Positions 16,195-25,717 are shown, numbered from the stretch's first letter. The stretch is 64,000 bases of DNA from Candidatus Zixiibacteriota bacterium (GCA_023138975.1 JAGLON010000058.1:20922-84921); one strand, 5' to 3'. Notes: a model not told the origin generated them from the letters alone. Numbers and translations: made by a program.

Positions 16195-16605
16195 ATGGGT
16201 TTAACTGGGGAAGTAAGTGTTATGAAAGTTAAAGAAATTCTGGAATCCAGAAAAGCACCAATTACGATACACGCGGAGAAGCATTTACAGGATGCTATGA
16301 GGCTTTTAATTGATCACAAAATCGGATCACTGATTGTGGTGGATGATGAAGATAAGCCGAGCGGGATTATTACGGAGCACGACATCTTTCATCTGGCCTA
16401 TCGTTTTCGGGGCGATATGATGGATATGGTCGTTGGCGATAATATGACGAAAAACCTGGTCCTTGCGTCACCGGACGATAGTCTTAATAAAATTGCCGAT
16501 ATTATGATGGAGAAGCACATCCGTCATATTCCCATCACCGATGATTCTAAAAAACTACTGGGAATTATTTCTATTCGGGATTTAGTTGGATATTTACGAG
16601 GTTAA
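16195..16605 (+). CDS. Tandem CBS-domain protein
   Basis: A 136-residue cytosolic protein made only of two CBS motifs (about residues 12-70 and 78-135), with paired IGSLIVVDDEDKPSGIITEHDI and IRHIPITDDSKKLLGIISIRDL halves. Such Bateman modules bind adenosyl ligands (AMP, ATP, SAM) and act as energy sensors or regulate partners. The start may be 16195 (AAGG 10 nt upstream) or the internal ATG at 16222 (MKVKEIL, where many relatives begin). Single gene between a divergent sirtuin and convergent cheV. Confidence 0.88.
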   Translation: MGLTGEVSVMKVKEILESRKAPITIHAEKHLQDAMRLLIDHKIGSLIVVDDEDKPSGIITEHDIFHLAYRFRGDMMDMVVGDNMTKNLVLASPDDSLNKIADIMMEKHIRHIPITDDSKKLLGIISIRDLVGYLRG

Positions 16606-16624
16606 AAAACCAATACTTAAATAG

Positions 16625-16656
16625 AAAGCCGCCGAAATATAAGAACCGGCGACTTT
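16625..16656. terminator. Bidirectional terminator between CBS gene and cheV
   Basis: AAAGCCGCCG pairs with CGGCGACTTT (one mismatch) across a 12-nt loop, with short T-runs at both ends. Confidence 0.6.
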
Positions 16657-16669
16657 CCTGCTTATATTT

Positions 16670-17662
16670 TCAAGTCACTGGGTCGGCGATTTCTTCAGTA
16701 TTGGTTTCAACAATTTTGTCATCGGCTGAAGCTTCATCGGCAGGTATACTATCGGCTGAGGCATCCTTTTTGGTAATAAATTCCCGGACTTTATCAAGCA
16801 GTTCTTCAATATTCAGTTTGGTAACGTGAGCATCCGCTTTTAAAAACTCAGCGCGATTTTTCATGCCGACATCTCCAATAGATGAATAGACGATAACCGG
16901 AGTATCGGTGGGGCATTTTGCCGATCCATCACGAATGGCGCAGGTCAATGCCAAACCATCCATACGCGGCATTTCGACATCGCTGATAATTATATCATAG
17001 TCAGGATCAAGCTTAAGAGTATTGAGAGCCTCTATTCCGTCATGAACGGCTGTAACCTCAAACCCCATCTCACTTAGTTCAGACGAAAGCATTGTCTGTA
17101 CCGATGTCGAATCCTCAGCTATGAGAGCCCGGCGCCCTTCGCCGTATTTTTCGAGTTCTCGAATTTTTCTTGTCTGGTTGATTTGAAGCTCGGGACAAAG
17201 ATCTAAAATAATAGTCTCATAATCCAGGAGCAGAATGATATGATCCTCAGAGGGTTTCACCATCCCCAGAATAAAGCGGTGATCGAGATTGCCCATCACG
17301 CTTTTAGCGTCAATAACATCTTCCCACTTGAAATGGTGAATCCAATCAACTTTACTAACCAGAAATCCGTTAGATTGCTCAAAAAACTCAGTAATGACAA
17401 TTTTGTTATTTTTAGTACTATCCAACTCCGGCAATCCGAGGAAGGCCGCCAGATCAATTATCGGAATGATTTTCCCTCTATCCTCAAATATCCCCTTTAT
17501 CGCAGGGTGAGAGTGCGGTGTCTTTGTTTTTAACGGTACCTTGGATATAATTTTATTGACTTTCAGAATATTTATTCCAAAGCAGGCGTCACCCAGTCGG
17601 TATTCCAGGATACGAACTTCATTAGAACCGCTTTTTAGATAAGAATCAGCTTCAAGTTTCAT
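16670..17662 (-). CDS. cheV: CheV-type protein: CheW domain plus response-regulator receiver
   Basis: A 330-residue cytosolic protein. A CheW-like domain covers residues about 15-160 (EYRLGDACFGINILKV, GIFEDRGKIIPIIDLAAFLG). A receiver domain covers about 176-305, with acidic pocket E183-D184, phospho-acceptor D228 (IISDVEMPRMDG) and a conserved switch Ser. An acidic tail follows. In CheV proteins phosphorylation tunes coupling between chemoreceptors and CheA. I start at the ATG at 17662 behind GGAGGG; it overlaps the histidine kinase stop by 11 nt. No receptors or cheA are in the window, so the adjacent kinase may be the phosphodonor. Confidence 0.88.
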   Translation of the reverse strand: MKLEADSYLKSGSNEVRILEYRLGDACFGINILKVNKIISKVPLKTKTPHSHPAIKGIFEDRGKIIPIIDLAAFLGLPELDSTKNNKIVITEFFEQSNGFLVSKVDWIHHFKWEDVIDAKSVMGNLDHRFILGMVKPSEDHIILLLDYETIILDLCPELQINQTRKIRELEKYGEGRRALIAEDSTSVQTMLSSELSEMGFEVTAVHDGIEALNTLKLDPDYDIIISDVEMPRMDGLALTCAIRDGSAKCPTDTPVIVYSSIGDVGMKNRAEFLKADAHVTKLNIEELLDKVREFITKKDASADSIPADEASADDKIVETNTEEIADPVT

Positions 17663-18401
17663 TCTTACACCCTCCAGCCGGAATTGAAAAAGTGATGATA
17701 GCTCCCTTTTCCCGACCATTTTTAGCAGTGATTTTACCGCCCATTTGTTCTACCGCCATGCGGCAGAAGAATAGTCCGATACCCACTCCGCGATGTAGTC
17801 CGCGGTCTCGGTAGTTTAATTGCTTAAAAACGGTAAATAATTCTTCCGGATTAATATCTTTGAGTCCGGTTCCCGAATCTGAAACCGAAATTTTGCCCAT
17901 ATTGTCTACCACCTCTGCACTGACAACAATTTCTCCGTTAGGGGGAGTGTGACGAATGGCGTTAAAAATCAAATTATCCATAATTCGTCCGAACAGGAGC
18001 TTATCGGCTGTAGCTATGATTTCATTTCGAGGCAGACGCGTGATTATTTTAATTTTCTGTTCGGAGGCAGCCGGGTGTGCCATTCGGCAGCTATCGGTTA
18101 ATAGCTGATTCAAAGAACAATCACTGAGATTAACGCTAAACTGTGAGGTTCCGGATTGAGCCGTTTTCAGTAAATCCTGAATAATTGCCTCAGCCCGCTC
18201 AATTGCGATTCTACTCGAGTGTAACAGATCTTTGTGAGATTTGTTTGAATCGTTAAATCGGCCGCTTTCGATCAAGTTATAAATCGCCTTGATCGATACC
18301 AGTGGACTCACCAAATCATGCGCAAAAATTGACGTGAAGCGGATAACTTCCCGCTCCAGTTCAATCGTGGAGTCAGTCTTGTTTGCTGCAATTTCTGCCA
18401 T
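17652..18401 (-). CDS. Soluble histidine kinase (HisKA + HATPase only)
   Basis: A 249-residue kinase without membrane segments or a recognisable sensor domain. The phospho-acceptor His28 lies in the H-box FAHDLVSPL. The N-box is NLIFNAIRHT (about residue 155), G1 is DSGTGL, and a second glycine box GVGIGLFFC follows before the C-terminal beta-strand. It overlaps the downstream cheV by 11 nt, so the pair is co-translated. With no sensory domain of its own, it probably receives its signal through CheV or another partner. Start ATG 18401; only a weak AGAAAG precedes it. Confidence 0.88.
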   Translation of the reverse strand: MAEIAANKTDSTIELEREVIRFTSIFAHDLVSPLVSIKAIYNLIESGRFNDSNKSHKDLLHSSRIAIERAEAIIQDLLKTAQSGTSQFSVNLSDCSLNQLLTDSCRMAHPAASEQKIKIITRLPRNEIIATADKLLFGRIMDNLIFNAIRHTPPNGEIVVSAEVVDNMGKISVSDSGTGLKDINPEELFTVFKQLNYRDRGLHRGVGIGLFFCRMAVEQMGGKITAKNGREKGAIITFSIPAGGCKNET

Positions 18402-18554
18402 TAAAATTCTTTCTGTTATCTATATTACCTGCCCCGGCCATGTTATCTCACTACTTTATTATCGGTAAAGGGACGAAAATCTAAAATTACATTTGGCAGA
18501 CAATTTATCGGTTTTAAAAGATTCCTTGCGGAATACTCTGATATATAAAACCAT

Positions 18555-18583
18555 TTGACCGATAACCGGTATAAGCCTATATT
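18555..18583 (+). promoter_or_regulatory. Sigma70-like promoter of the gmd operon
   Basis: TTGACC (18555-18560), 17 bp, TATATT (18578-18583), about 34 bp before the gmd ATG. Confidence 0.65.
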
Positions 18584-18617
18584 CGACCAATAGAATTAAA
18601 CCGGAAAGGGCAGGGAT

Positions 18618-19580
18618 ATGCGTGCGTTAATTACCGGAATCACCGGGCAGGACGGTTCTTATCTGACAGAGTTTTTACTCTCCAAAGGCTATGAGGTTTT
18701 CGGCGTTGTGCGCCGGGCATCCACTGAGTCTTTTGAGCGTATAGATCATATAAAGGATAAGATTACGCTTTTGCAGGCTGACCTATTGGATCAACTTTCC
18801 CTTATCAGTGTCGTCGAAGAATCCAAACCGGATGAGATATACAACCTTGCGGCGCAATCCTTCGTTCCAACTTCGTGGACTCAACCGGTTTTAACCGGCG
18901 AATTTAACGCGCTCGGTGTTACTAAGGTGCTCGAAGCGATTCGGCTGGTAAATAGGAAAATCAAATTCTATCAGGCCTCATCTTCGGAAATGTTTGGTAA
19001 AGTTCGCGAGACGCCGCAAACCGAGGCAACTCCACTTTATCCACGGTCGCCTTATGGCGTAGCAAAAGTTTACGGCCACTGGATAACTATTAACTACCGT
19101 GAAAGTTACGACATCTTTGCCACCAGCGGAATACTATTCAATCATGAATCTCCCCGGCGCGGACTCGAATTCGTCACCCGCAAAATTACTAATGGGGTTG
19201 CCAGAATAAAACTGGGTCTGGACGACAATCTCGCCCTTGGTAATCTTGACGCCAAACGCGATTGGGGATACGCCGGTGATTATGTCAAAGCTATGTGGCT
19301 GATGTTGCAGCAGGATAAGCCGGATGATTTTGTTATCTCTACCGGCGAAACTCATTCTGTTAAAGAATTTGTTGAAGAAGCTTTCAGCATCGCCGACCTG
19401 GATTGGAAGAAATACGTTACCAAAGATCCCCGTTTTATGCGTCCTGCTGAAGTCGATTTTCTGGTCGGAGATTCGAGCAAGGCCAAGAAAATATTAGGCT
19501 GGGAGCCAGAGTATGATTTTAAAGGGCTTGTGAAACTCATGGTTGAAGCTGATATCAAACTTCTCGGGGAGAAGCGATAA
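18618..19580 (+). CDS. gmd: GDP-mannose 4,6-dehydratase
   Basis: A 320-residue extended SDR that converts GDP-mannose to GDP-4-keto-6-deoxymannose. Diagnostic features are [11 protein letters not shown] at the N-terminus, [18 protein letters not shown], the catalytic SSSEMFG and [10 protein letters not shown] (YxxxK), the NHESPRRG loop and [18 protein letters not shown] start behind GAAAGGG. It is the first gene of a three-gene operon for activated deoxy- or acidic sugars; its TAA overlaps the start of the next gene. Confidence 0.96.
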   Translation: MRALITGITGQDGSYLTEFLLSKGYEVFGVVRRASTESFERIDHIKDKITLLQADLLDQLSLISVVEESKPDEIYNLAAQSFVPTSWTQPVLTGEFNALGVTKVLEAIRLVNRKIKFYQASSSEMFGKVRETPQTEATPLYPRSPYGVAKVYGHWITINYRESYDIFATSGILFNHESPRRGLEFVTRKITNGVARIKLGLDDNLALGNLDAKRDWGYAGDYVKAMWLMLQQDKPDDFVISTGETHSVKEFVEEAFSIADLDWKKYVTKDPRFMRPAEVDFLVGDSSKAKKILGWEPEYDFKGLVKLMVEADIKLLGEKR

Positions 19581-20533
19581 TTAAAGCCTATATTACCGGA
19601 ATATGCGGTTTCGCCGGTTCATGGCTGGCCGAAGAATTAACTGCTCACGGCTATAATGTCGCCGGAGCGGCTCTTCCACATGAGTCTGATATTCATGTGC
19701 GTCAGATCCGCCCAGCGATAAAGATTGATCGATTTGATATTACTAATTTAAATGCCTGTAAAAAAATTATAGGAAAGAGGAAACCGGATTATTTATTTCA
19801 TCTGGCTGCCTTCGCATCTGTTGGTCAGTCATTTGCCGAAGGCGAAAAAGTCTTTGAAGTCAATGTTAACGGAACCGGAAATATACTGAAAGCAGTATGC
19901 GGAAAAAAATGGCTGCGGAAAATCATTTGCGTTAGTTCATCCGATATTTACGGCCCGATAAAAAAGGCTGATTTACCACTTAAACCGACTCAATTGTTTA
20001 ATCCTGTTTCGCCCTATGCTCAGAGTAAAGCGGCGGCAGAGTACTTGATTAAAGTTTATGGTGAGAACTATGGTATTCCGATTACAGTTGTTCGGCCGTT
20101 TAACCATACGGGGCCTCGCCAATGCGCTAATTTTGTTATTCCCGCGTTTTGTAACAAAATTATTAAAGCGGAAATATCTGGCGGGAAAACGCCGGTATCC
20201 GTTGGTAATCTTGATGCCCGGAGGGATATATCCGATGTTCGTGATATTGTCCGGGGTTATCGGATGATTGCTGAAAGAGGAACGGTTGGAGAAACTTACC
20301 ATCTATGTTCGGGCAAGGCATTTAGAATAGGAGATTTGCTAAAAAAACTGATCTCTTTCTCCGATATTAATATTAAGGTACAAAAAGATATCAAACTTCT
20401 CCGTAAAACAGATATTCCCGTTTTAAGAGGAAGTTATTTCAAGACGAGAAAAGAAACAGGCTGGAAACCAGAGATTACTATTGATAAAACGCTACGGGAC
20501 AGTCTTGATTACCGGCGAAAAGCAAGCCAATAG
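19580..20533 (+). CDS. rmd: GDP-4-keto-6-deoxymannose reductase-like SDR, apparent ATT start
   Basis: A 317-residue extended SDR that would reduce GDP-4-keto-6-deoxymannose to GDP-rhamnose. The Rossmann motif TGICGFAGSW (residues about 5-14) lies upstream of the first ATG/GTG/TTG in frame (GTG 19697), so that start would remove the cofactor site. In-frame stops at 19544 and 19550 limit the N-terminus. The only fitting codon is ATT at 19580, read as M-K-A-Y-I-T-G. It overlaps gmd's TAA as TAATT and has GGGGAG 8 nt upstream. SSSDIYG and SPYAQSKAAAEY give the catalytic triad. NHTGPRQ and NLDARRDISDVRD match RMD. Confidence 0.85.
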   Translation: MKAYITGICGFAGSWLAEELTAHGYNVAGAALPHESDIHVRQIRPAIKIDRFDITNLNACKKIIGKRKPDYLFHLAAFASVGQSFAEGEKVFEVNVNGTGNILKAVCGKKWLRKIICVSSSDIYGPIKKADLPLKPTQLFNPVSPYAQSKAAAEYLIKVYGENYGIPITVVRPFNHTGPRQCANFVIPAFCNKIIKAEISGGKTPVSVGNLDARRDISDVRDIVRGYRMIAERGTVGETYHLCSGKAFRIGDLLKKLISFSDINIKVQKDIKLLRKTDIPVLRGSYFKTRKETGWKPEITIDKTLRDSLDYRRKASQ

Positions 20534-20546
20534 CAGGGAGTGATTT

Positions 20547-21854
20547 GTGAAAAAGAAACTGTTGCAGAAAATCAAGGATAGAAGCGCCAAGATTGGTATT
20601 ATCGGGTTGGGATATGTCGGTCTTCCCTTAGCCGTTGAGTTTGCTGAAAATGGATTCAAAGTTTTGGGATACGATGTCTGGGACAAGAAAGTCAAATTGA
20701 TTAATAGTGGTAAGTCTGATATTGATGATATTCCGGACACACAAGTCGCGCCGCTGGTCAAGACCGGATATCTAAAGGCTACCACGGATGATAAAATACT
20801 TAGTCAGGCTGATTGTGTTTTTATCTGCGTGCCGACTCCTTTGTCGAAAACCAAAGACCCCGATATCAGCTATATTTTATCGGCCTGCGATTCGGTCGTC
20901 AAATATATGCATAAGGACATGCTGGTCGTTCTGGAATCCACAACCTATCCGGGAACAACCGATGAGGTTATAATGCCTCGTCTCGAAGCGAGTGGTTTGA
21001 AAGCCGGCAAGGATTTCTATCTGGCTTTTTCTCCTGAGCGAGTTGACCCGGGTAATGCCAAATACTCGACTAAGAATACTCCTCGGGTCGTTGGTGGTAT
21101 CACCAATAAGTGCACTCAAATGGCCAAAATTTGCTATGAACAAGTGATCCCGAATATTTATCCGGTATCCTCGACTCGAGCCGCCGAAATGGTTAAACTT
21201 CTGGAAAACACATTCCGTTCGGTCAATATCGGCCTGGTTAATGAAGTTGCTCTCATGTGTCGCCGTCTCGATATGGACGTTTGGGAAATTATAGATGCGG
21301 CTGCAACCAAGCCTTTTGGTTTCATGCCCTTTTATCCGGGTCCGGGACTCGGCGGACACTGCATCCCGATTGATCCCCATTACCTGTCGTGGAAACTAAA
21401 AACACTTAATTATTACGCGCGGTTCATTGAACTGGCCGGAGACATCAATTCACACATGCCCGAATGGGTCATAGAGCGGATTACCTTGTTATTAAACGAC
21501 CGCGGTAAATCAGTCAAAAACGCCAAACTCTATATTCTGGGAGTGGCGTACAAGAAAAACATTCAGGATATTCGAGAATCGCCGGCTCTTGACGTGTTAA
21601 AGTTACTGGACCGGCTTGGCGCCAAACTTAGTTATACTGATCCCTACGTCCCGATAATAAAATGGGATAATCATGAAATGAAATCGACTAAATTGACTGC
21701 TGGTAAGTTGAAAAAATCGGACATGGTCATTATTCTTACCGACCATATGGATTTCAATTACGAATGGATAGTTGAAAACGCCAATCTTATTTTCGATACC
21801 CGTAACGCAACCGCTCGGGTCATTGAAAACAGGGACAAGATTATAAAGCTCTAA
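20547..21854 (+). CDS. UDP-N-acetyl-hexosamine 6-dehydrogenase (WbpA/WecC-like)
   Basis: A 435-residue nucleotide-sugar dehydrogenase that oxidises C6 of a UDP-HexNAc (or UDP-hexose) twice with NAD+. It has the N-terminal Rossmann IGLGYVGLPLA, the central FSPERVDPGN and KLLENTFRSVNI. The catalytic cysteine lies in GPGLGGHCIPIDP, and the C-terminal VAYKKNIQDIRESPALD domain is complete. It resembles WbpA/WecC more than Ugd. GTG start with AGGGAG upstream. Last gene of the gmd-rmd operon; together they would supply GDP-rhamnose-type and uronic aminosugars for surface glycans, though no glycosyltransferase is in the window. Confidence 0.93.
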   Translation: MKKKLLQKIKDRSAKIGIIGLGYVGLPLAVEFAENGFKVLGYDVWDKKVKLINSGKSDIDDIPDTQVAPLVKTGYLKATTDDKILSQADCVFICVPTPLSKTKDPDISYILSACDSVVKYMHKDMLVVLESTTYPGTTDEVIMPRLEASGLKAGKDFYLAFSPERVDPGNAKYSTKNTPRVVGGITNKCTQMAKICYEQVIPNIYPVSSTRAAEMVKLLENTFRSVNIGLVNEVALMCRRLDMDVWEIIDAAATKPFGFMPFYPGPGLGGHCIPIDPHYLSWKLKTLNYYARFIELAGDINSHMPEWVIERITLLLNDRGKSVKNAKLYILGVAYKKNIQDIRESPALDVLKLLDRLGAKLSYTDPYVPIIKWDNHEMKSTKLTAGKLKKSDMVIILTDHMDFNYEWIVENANLIFDTRNATARVIENRDKIIKL

Positions 21855-21868
21855 AGAGCTTCTACCGC

Positions 21869-21898
21869 AAAAACCCGGGCATTGTCCGGGTTTTTTTT
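21869..21898 (+). terminator. Strong rho-independent terminator of the sugar operon
   Basis: AAACCCGG gcattgt CCGGGTTT followed by an eight-T run. Confidence 0.93.
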
Positions 21899-21917
21899 AT
21901 GCGTATATTTACCTCTC

Positions 21918-21946
21918 TTGATAATAACGCGATTATAGAGTATTAT
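21918..21946 (+). promoter_or_regulatory. Promoter of the radical SAM gene
   Basis: TTGATA (21918-21923), 17 bp, TATTAT (21941-21946), only 9 nt before the ATG at 21956. Together with the terminator just upstream this argues for the 21956 start and a leaderless message. Confidence 0.6.
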
Positions 21947-21955
21947 ATCAAGCTG

Positions 21956-22852
21956 ATGAAAAAAAATGCTTCGCATATAATTGAAACTGGTGATGAATTA
22001 TTAAACCATCTTGATAGTTGCGATCTTTGCCCGCAGGAATGCGGCGTTGACCGAACGGCAGGTATGACCGGGGAGTGTCAAGCCGGAGATATGGTTCGGG
22101 TTGCCAGCTGTAATCTTCATTTTGGTGAGGAACCTCCGATAAGCGGTATCCGTGGCTCAGGTACGATTTTCTTTTCAGGGTGCAGTTTATCATGTCTCTA
22201 TTGCCAGAATTTTCCGATAAGCCAGCAGTCAGTTGGCTCTAATATGACTATTGAAGAGCTTTCCCGAAAAATGTTAGCTCTCGAAAAACGGGGTGCCCAC
22301 AATATAAATTTGGTCACACCGGATCACTTTTTTGGGCATGCAATCAAAGCTATTGGGTTGGCGGTCAGGGACGGGATGGAAATCCCAATTGTTTGCAACA
22401 GCTCAGGTTTTCAAAAAAAAGAGATAATTGAACGGCTGGAGGGCATTGTCGATATCTATCTGGTGGATATGCGCTATTCAGATGATGAAATTGCCCGCAA
22501 CTGTTCCGGGGCAAAGCGGTATAAGGAAGTAAACCGAGCTGCGATCCGGGAAATGTATCGACAAGTAGGGAATCTTAGACTTAACTCGGACGGAATTGGA
22601 TTAGGAGGTATTTTGGTCAGGCATCTGGTTTTACCGGGTTTTTGCTCCGGCTCAGGAGAGATATTTAAATTCCTTGCTGAGGAGATTTCAAAAGATGTTT
22701 ATGTCAGCTTGATGAGCCAATACTTTCCTGCTTATAAAGCAAAGAACAGCAAGGGATTTGACCGGAAAATCACTTCCGGCGAGTTTGACAAGACCATTGA
22801 GATGTTCTATAATGTTGGACTGAGCAATGGCTATATACAGGAAATGAGGTAG
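21956..22852 (+). CDS. Radical SAM protein, PflX/activase-like
   Basis: A 298-residue radical SAM enzyme. The [4Fe-4S] motif CxxxCxxC is in FFSGCSLSCLYCQN (about residues 70-85). An upstream Cys-rich segment (CDLCPQECGVDR) and YWxLVDMRYSDDE-like C-terminal elements match the uncharacterised PflX-type 'putative pyruvate formate-lyase activating' family. The reaction is unknown. A more upstream ATG at 21899 sits inside the U-tract of the previous terminator and is unlikely. It starts a run with the TPR lipoprotein and pyrKDF. Confidence 0.85.
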   Translation: MKKNASHIIETGDELLNHLDSCDLCPQECGVDRTAGMTGECQAGDMVRVASCNLHFGEEPPISGIRGSGTIFFSGCSLSCLYCQNFPISQQSVGSNMTIEELSRKMLALEKRGAHNINLVTPDHFFGHAIKAIGLAVRDGMEIPIVCNSSGFQKKEIIERLEGIVDIYLVDMRYSDDEIARNCSGAKRYKEVNRAAIREMYRQVGNLRLNSDGIGLGGILVRHLVLPGFCSGSGEIFKFLAEEISKDVYVSLMSQYFPAYKAKNSKGFDRKITSGEFDKTIEMFYNVGLSNGYIQEMR

Positions 22853-22855
22853 TTT

Positions 22856-25717
22856 GTGCCGAAAAAGACCCTTCCGATTTTTATCATAATCCTCATGGTG
22901 GTGTCATTCAGTTCCTGTACCTCTATCTATTTCAATACGTTCCATAATATCCGAAAAAACTTTAACACCGCCGAAAAATCACGAAAGAAAGATGGTCGGG
23001 ATAAGGCCAGAGGCGCTGAAACCAAGCAGTACTCAGACGCTATTACCAAGTCAGCCCGGATTCTTGAACGGCATCCTACTTCAAGCTGGATTGATGACGC
23101 ATTGTATATTATAGGTGCTTCGTATTATTATCTTGGTGATTATAGCAAGTCCGCTCGAAAGTTCAAGGAGTTACTGGCCAACTATCCCGAATCGGAATTT
23201 GTATCGAGGTCACGGTTATTGTTGGCTAAATCAAAACTACAGCTGCGCAAAGAAACCGAGGCAATAGTTCTATTTGAGGAGATTTTTGATAAAGCATCGG
23301 AGAAATCAGAAAAGGCCGAGGCTGCCCGCTCTCTGGGTGAGTATTATTTTGAGAGCCAGAATTACGAGCTTGCTAATCGGTACTTTCTTTCGCTCATTGA
23401 TTCTCTTGGTGAGTCTCATGAGAAGCTCCGGGCTTATACTTATATCGCTGACGGCTACTTTGAGAAGTTCAATTACAAGGGTGCCAAAGAAAACTATCAA
23501 AATGCTCTCGGAGAAAGCCCGGATACTCTGCAAACCTACTCCATTGAGTTTCGCATGGTTGAATGCGAATATTTCTTGTTTAATATCGAAGGGGGGTTGG
23601 AGCGGCTGGAGAAACTGGCTGACAATGAGCTCTATTATGATTCCCTCGCGCCCATTCGGCTAAAAATGGCGGAAGGATATGATTGGGAAGGTGATGTTGA
23701 ATCAGCCATTAGTACCTATGAGCAGCTGACGGTTGAAAACGAAAGATCAGAAGCTGCGGCCATAGCGTATTATGAGCTGGCTCTGATATATCAGTATGAC
23801 TTTGAGGACTTGACTAAAGCTCTGGCTTACTACGTGAAAGCTCGTGATGAAAGGCGGCGATCATCTATTTATGCGGATGCGGTCAAACACGCGTCGCGAT
23901 TGACTCTGCTGGAACAGTATTCACATTCGGGTGAAACAGAGCTTGAGGCCGACTCAACGGGAAAGTTAGATTTAGAACAGATGAACGAAGTCAGTGAGAA
24001 CCAATTTTTACTGGGTGAATTGTTTTATTTTGATCTGGATAAACCCGATTCAGCCCTACATGCCTTTCAAGTGATTATTGACAAATTCCAACAAACTGGG
24101 TTTGCTCCCAAAGCTCTAATGTCCATGGCCTATATCCACAAGAATGAATATGCAGATACAAGCGCTAGTGATAGTCTAATGAGACAAGTGTTGAAAGATT
24201 ACGCTCATTATGATGAGGCCGAACAAGTTCTAAATACTCTCGGCCTATCGGGAACAGTTGCTGATACCGGATATGCTGCGCTGGTCTTTAAGAAAGCCGA
24301 AGATTTTTTAGAGAGATATCAGAATCTTGAAAGGGAGTGGTACTTTCCGTTTGAGCTTAGAATTGAAGCGCCGATTGATACCACTACTATTACGATAGAC
24401 TCTACGGCAAGTGACTCTACGGATGGCACTATAATAGCGGATACTTCAGGAAATACGACGCTTCCTCCGGACCTTGTCGAGGTTCAATCGGTCTTCGTTC
24501 CAGATGTATTACCAATCGGGGCGGCGCAACCAATTGGAGACATGAGTTTAAGCGATATCATGAACCAAAACTCAGGATTAGATCCTGAGGGGATAATGAA
24601 GTCCGATGATACATCACAGGCTTCGGTTGATGCTCACCAAACCAGAATCGATCGGAGTGATGAGGATGCAATAGATACGCCGTCGTTTGAAGATACTACT
24701 TCCGGCTCAATCCGGTTGTCCGATTTAATCAGCGGTAAAAATGTGCCTGATCTGGATAGCCTCACAAGCGATACTGTCGGCAAAGGAATTGTCATTGATT
24801 CTCTTCCACCCGGATTGTCTGAGGAGATGCTCGACGCATTTGCGCTGCCGCCCGAAGATTCACTGGCTCACATTGATTCGCTCATGGGAGAAACTGCTGA
24901 TACTCTTGCTTCGATTGATTCTCTTGGCACCCTGATTGAAATAGCTATTGATTCCGGTGATACGGCTGAACTGGCGATCGATCCCGATATTCCGCTGGAT
25001 ACTGTACCCCGAAATGAAGAATATTACGCGGCACTGGAGTTGATTGATTCCGCGCGTTACTATTATCAATATGTAATAGACAGCTTCCCCTTTTCCGACT
25101 ACAGCATTCAGGCCCGTTACCTAGTGCTCTGGACCTATGATAAGTATTTTGCTCCCGGTGATTCACTACTCATTGATCTGTACACAAGCTTCGTCGATTC
25201 ATTTCCGGAGAGCCCATATACGGATTATATTTCCGATGAATACAAAATTCGTCCCAGAAGAATTCAGCCGAAAAAAAGCGACCAGCCGGAGTCAGGTGAA
25301 ACAAGTGATGAAGAGGAGTACGAGGAAGGCGAAGACGAGTTGACAGGTGAAGAAGGTTATGATAGCGAGGATTCTCAAGAGACCAAGAAGAATAGATTTA
25401 TTACTGATGAAGACGGTAATGATTTAAAAAAGGCGAACGAGTACTTTGTCGTTGAGAATCAACGATTTGAATATCCACTCGAAGCAGTTGCTTATAGGAT
25501 TGAACCTTTACTTTATTTTCAAATCAGAATAGATTTTAAGGGTGAAGTTATAGAGGTTCTGTTAATGAATGAAACAGAATCTCCGGAATTAAACCAGAGA
25601 ATTATAGAAACGATCAAAAACACTATATTCGATGCGGGACGAATTCCGGCCATTCTTTATGAGCAATGGTTTTATTACACAAAGCAAATCACCATTCCCC
25701 CAAAGTATAAACAATGA
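22856..25717 (+). CDS. Large TPR lipoprotein with disordered middle and TonB-like C-terminus
   Basis: A 953-residue protein. The lipobox FSSC puts lipidation at about Cys21. TPR or BamD-like helical repeats run from about residue 55 to 480 (SWIDDALYIIGASYYYLGDYSKSARKF and successors). Residues about 500-800 are Asp/Ser/Thr-rich, with repeated DSL/DT motifs and an acidic cluster at 795-840. The last 70 residues (IDFKGEVIEVLLM...ELNQRIIETIKNTIFD) resemble a TonB C-terminal domain. It could organise envelope complexes, but the role is not known. GTG start with GAGG upstream. Its end overlaps pyrK by 4 nt (ATGA). Confidence 0.8.
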   Translation: MPKKTLPIFIIILMVVSFSSCTSIYFNTFHNIRKNFNTAEKSRKKDGRDKARGAETKQYSDAITKSARILERHPTSSWIDDALYIIGASYYYLGDYSKSARKFKELLANYPESEFVSRSRLLLAKSKLQLRKETEAIVLFEEIFDKASEKSEKAEAARSLGEYYFESQNYELANRYFLSLIDSLGESHEKLRAYTYIADGYFEKFNYKGAKENYQNALGESPDTLQTYSIEFRMVECEYFLFNIEGGLERLEKLADNELYYDSLAPIRLKMAEGYDWEGDVESAISTYEQLTVENERSEAAAIAYYELALIYQYDFEDLTKALAYYVKARDERRRSSIYADAVKHASRLTLLEQYSHSGETELEADSTGKLDLEQMNEVSENQFLLGELFYFDLDKPDSALHAFQVIIDKFQQTGFAPKALMSMAYIHKNEYADTSASDSLMRQVLKDYAHYDEAEQVLNTLGLSGTVADTGYAALVFKKAEDFLERYQNLEREWYFPFELRIEAPIDTTTITIDSTASDSTDGTIIADTSGNTTLPPDLVEVQSVFVPDVLPIGAAQPIGDMSLSDIMNQNSGLDPEGIMKSDDTSQASVDAHQTRIDRSDEDAIDTPSFEDTTSGSIRLSDLISGKNVPDLDSLTSDTVGKGIVIDSLPPGLSEEMLDAFALPPEDSLAHIDSLMGETADTLASIDSLGTLIEIAIDSGDTAELAIDPDIPLDTVPRNEEYYAALELIDSARYYYQYVIDSFPFSDYSIQARYLVLWTYDKYFAPGDSLLIDLYTSFVDSFPESPYTDYISDEYKIRPRRIQPKKSDQPESGETSDEEEYEEGEDELTGEEGYDSEDSQETKKNRFITDEDGNDLKKANEYFVVENQRFEYPLEAVAYRIEPLLYFQIRIDFKGEVIEVLLMNETESPELNQRIIETIKNTIFDAGRIPAILYEQWFYYTKQITIPPKYKQ

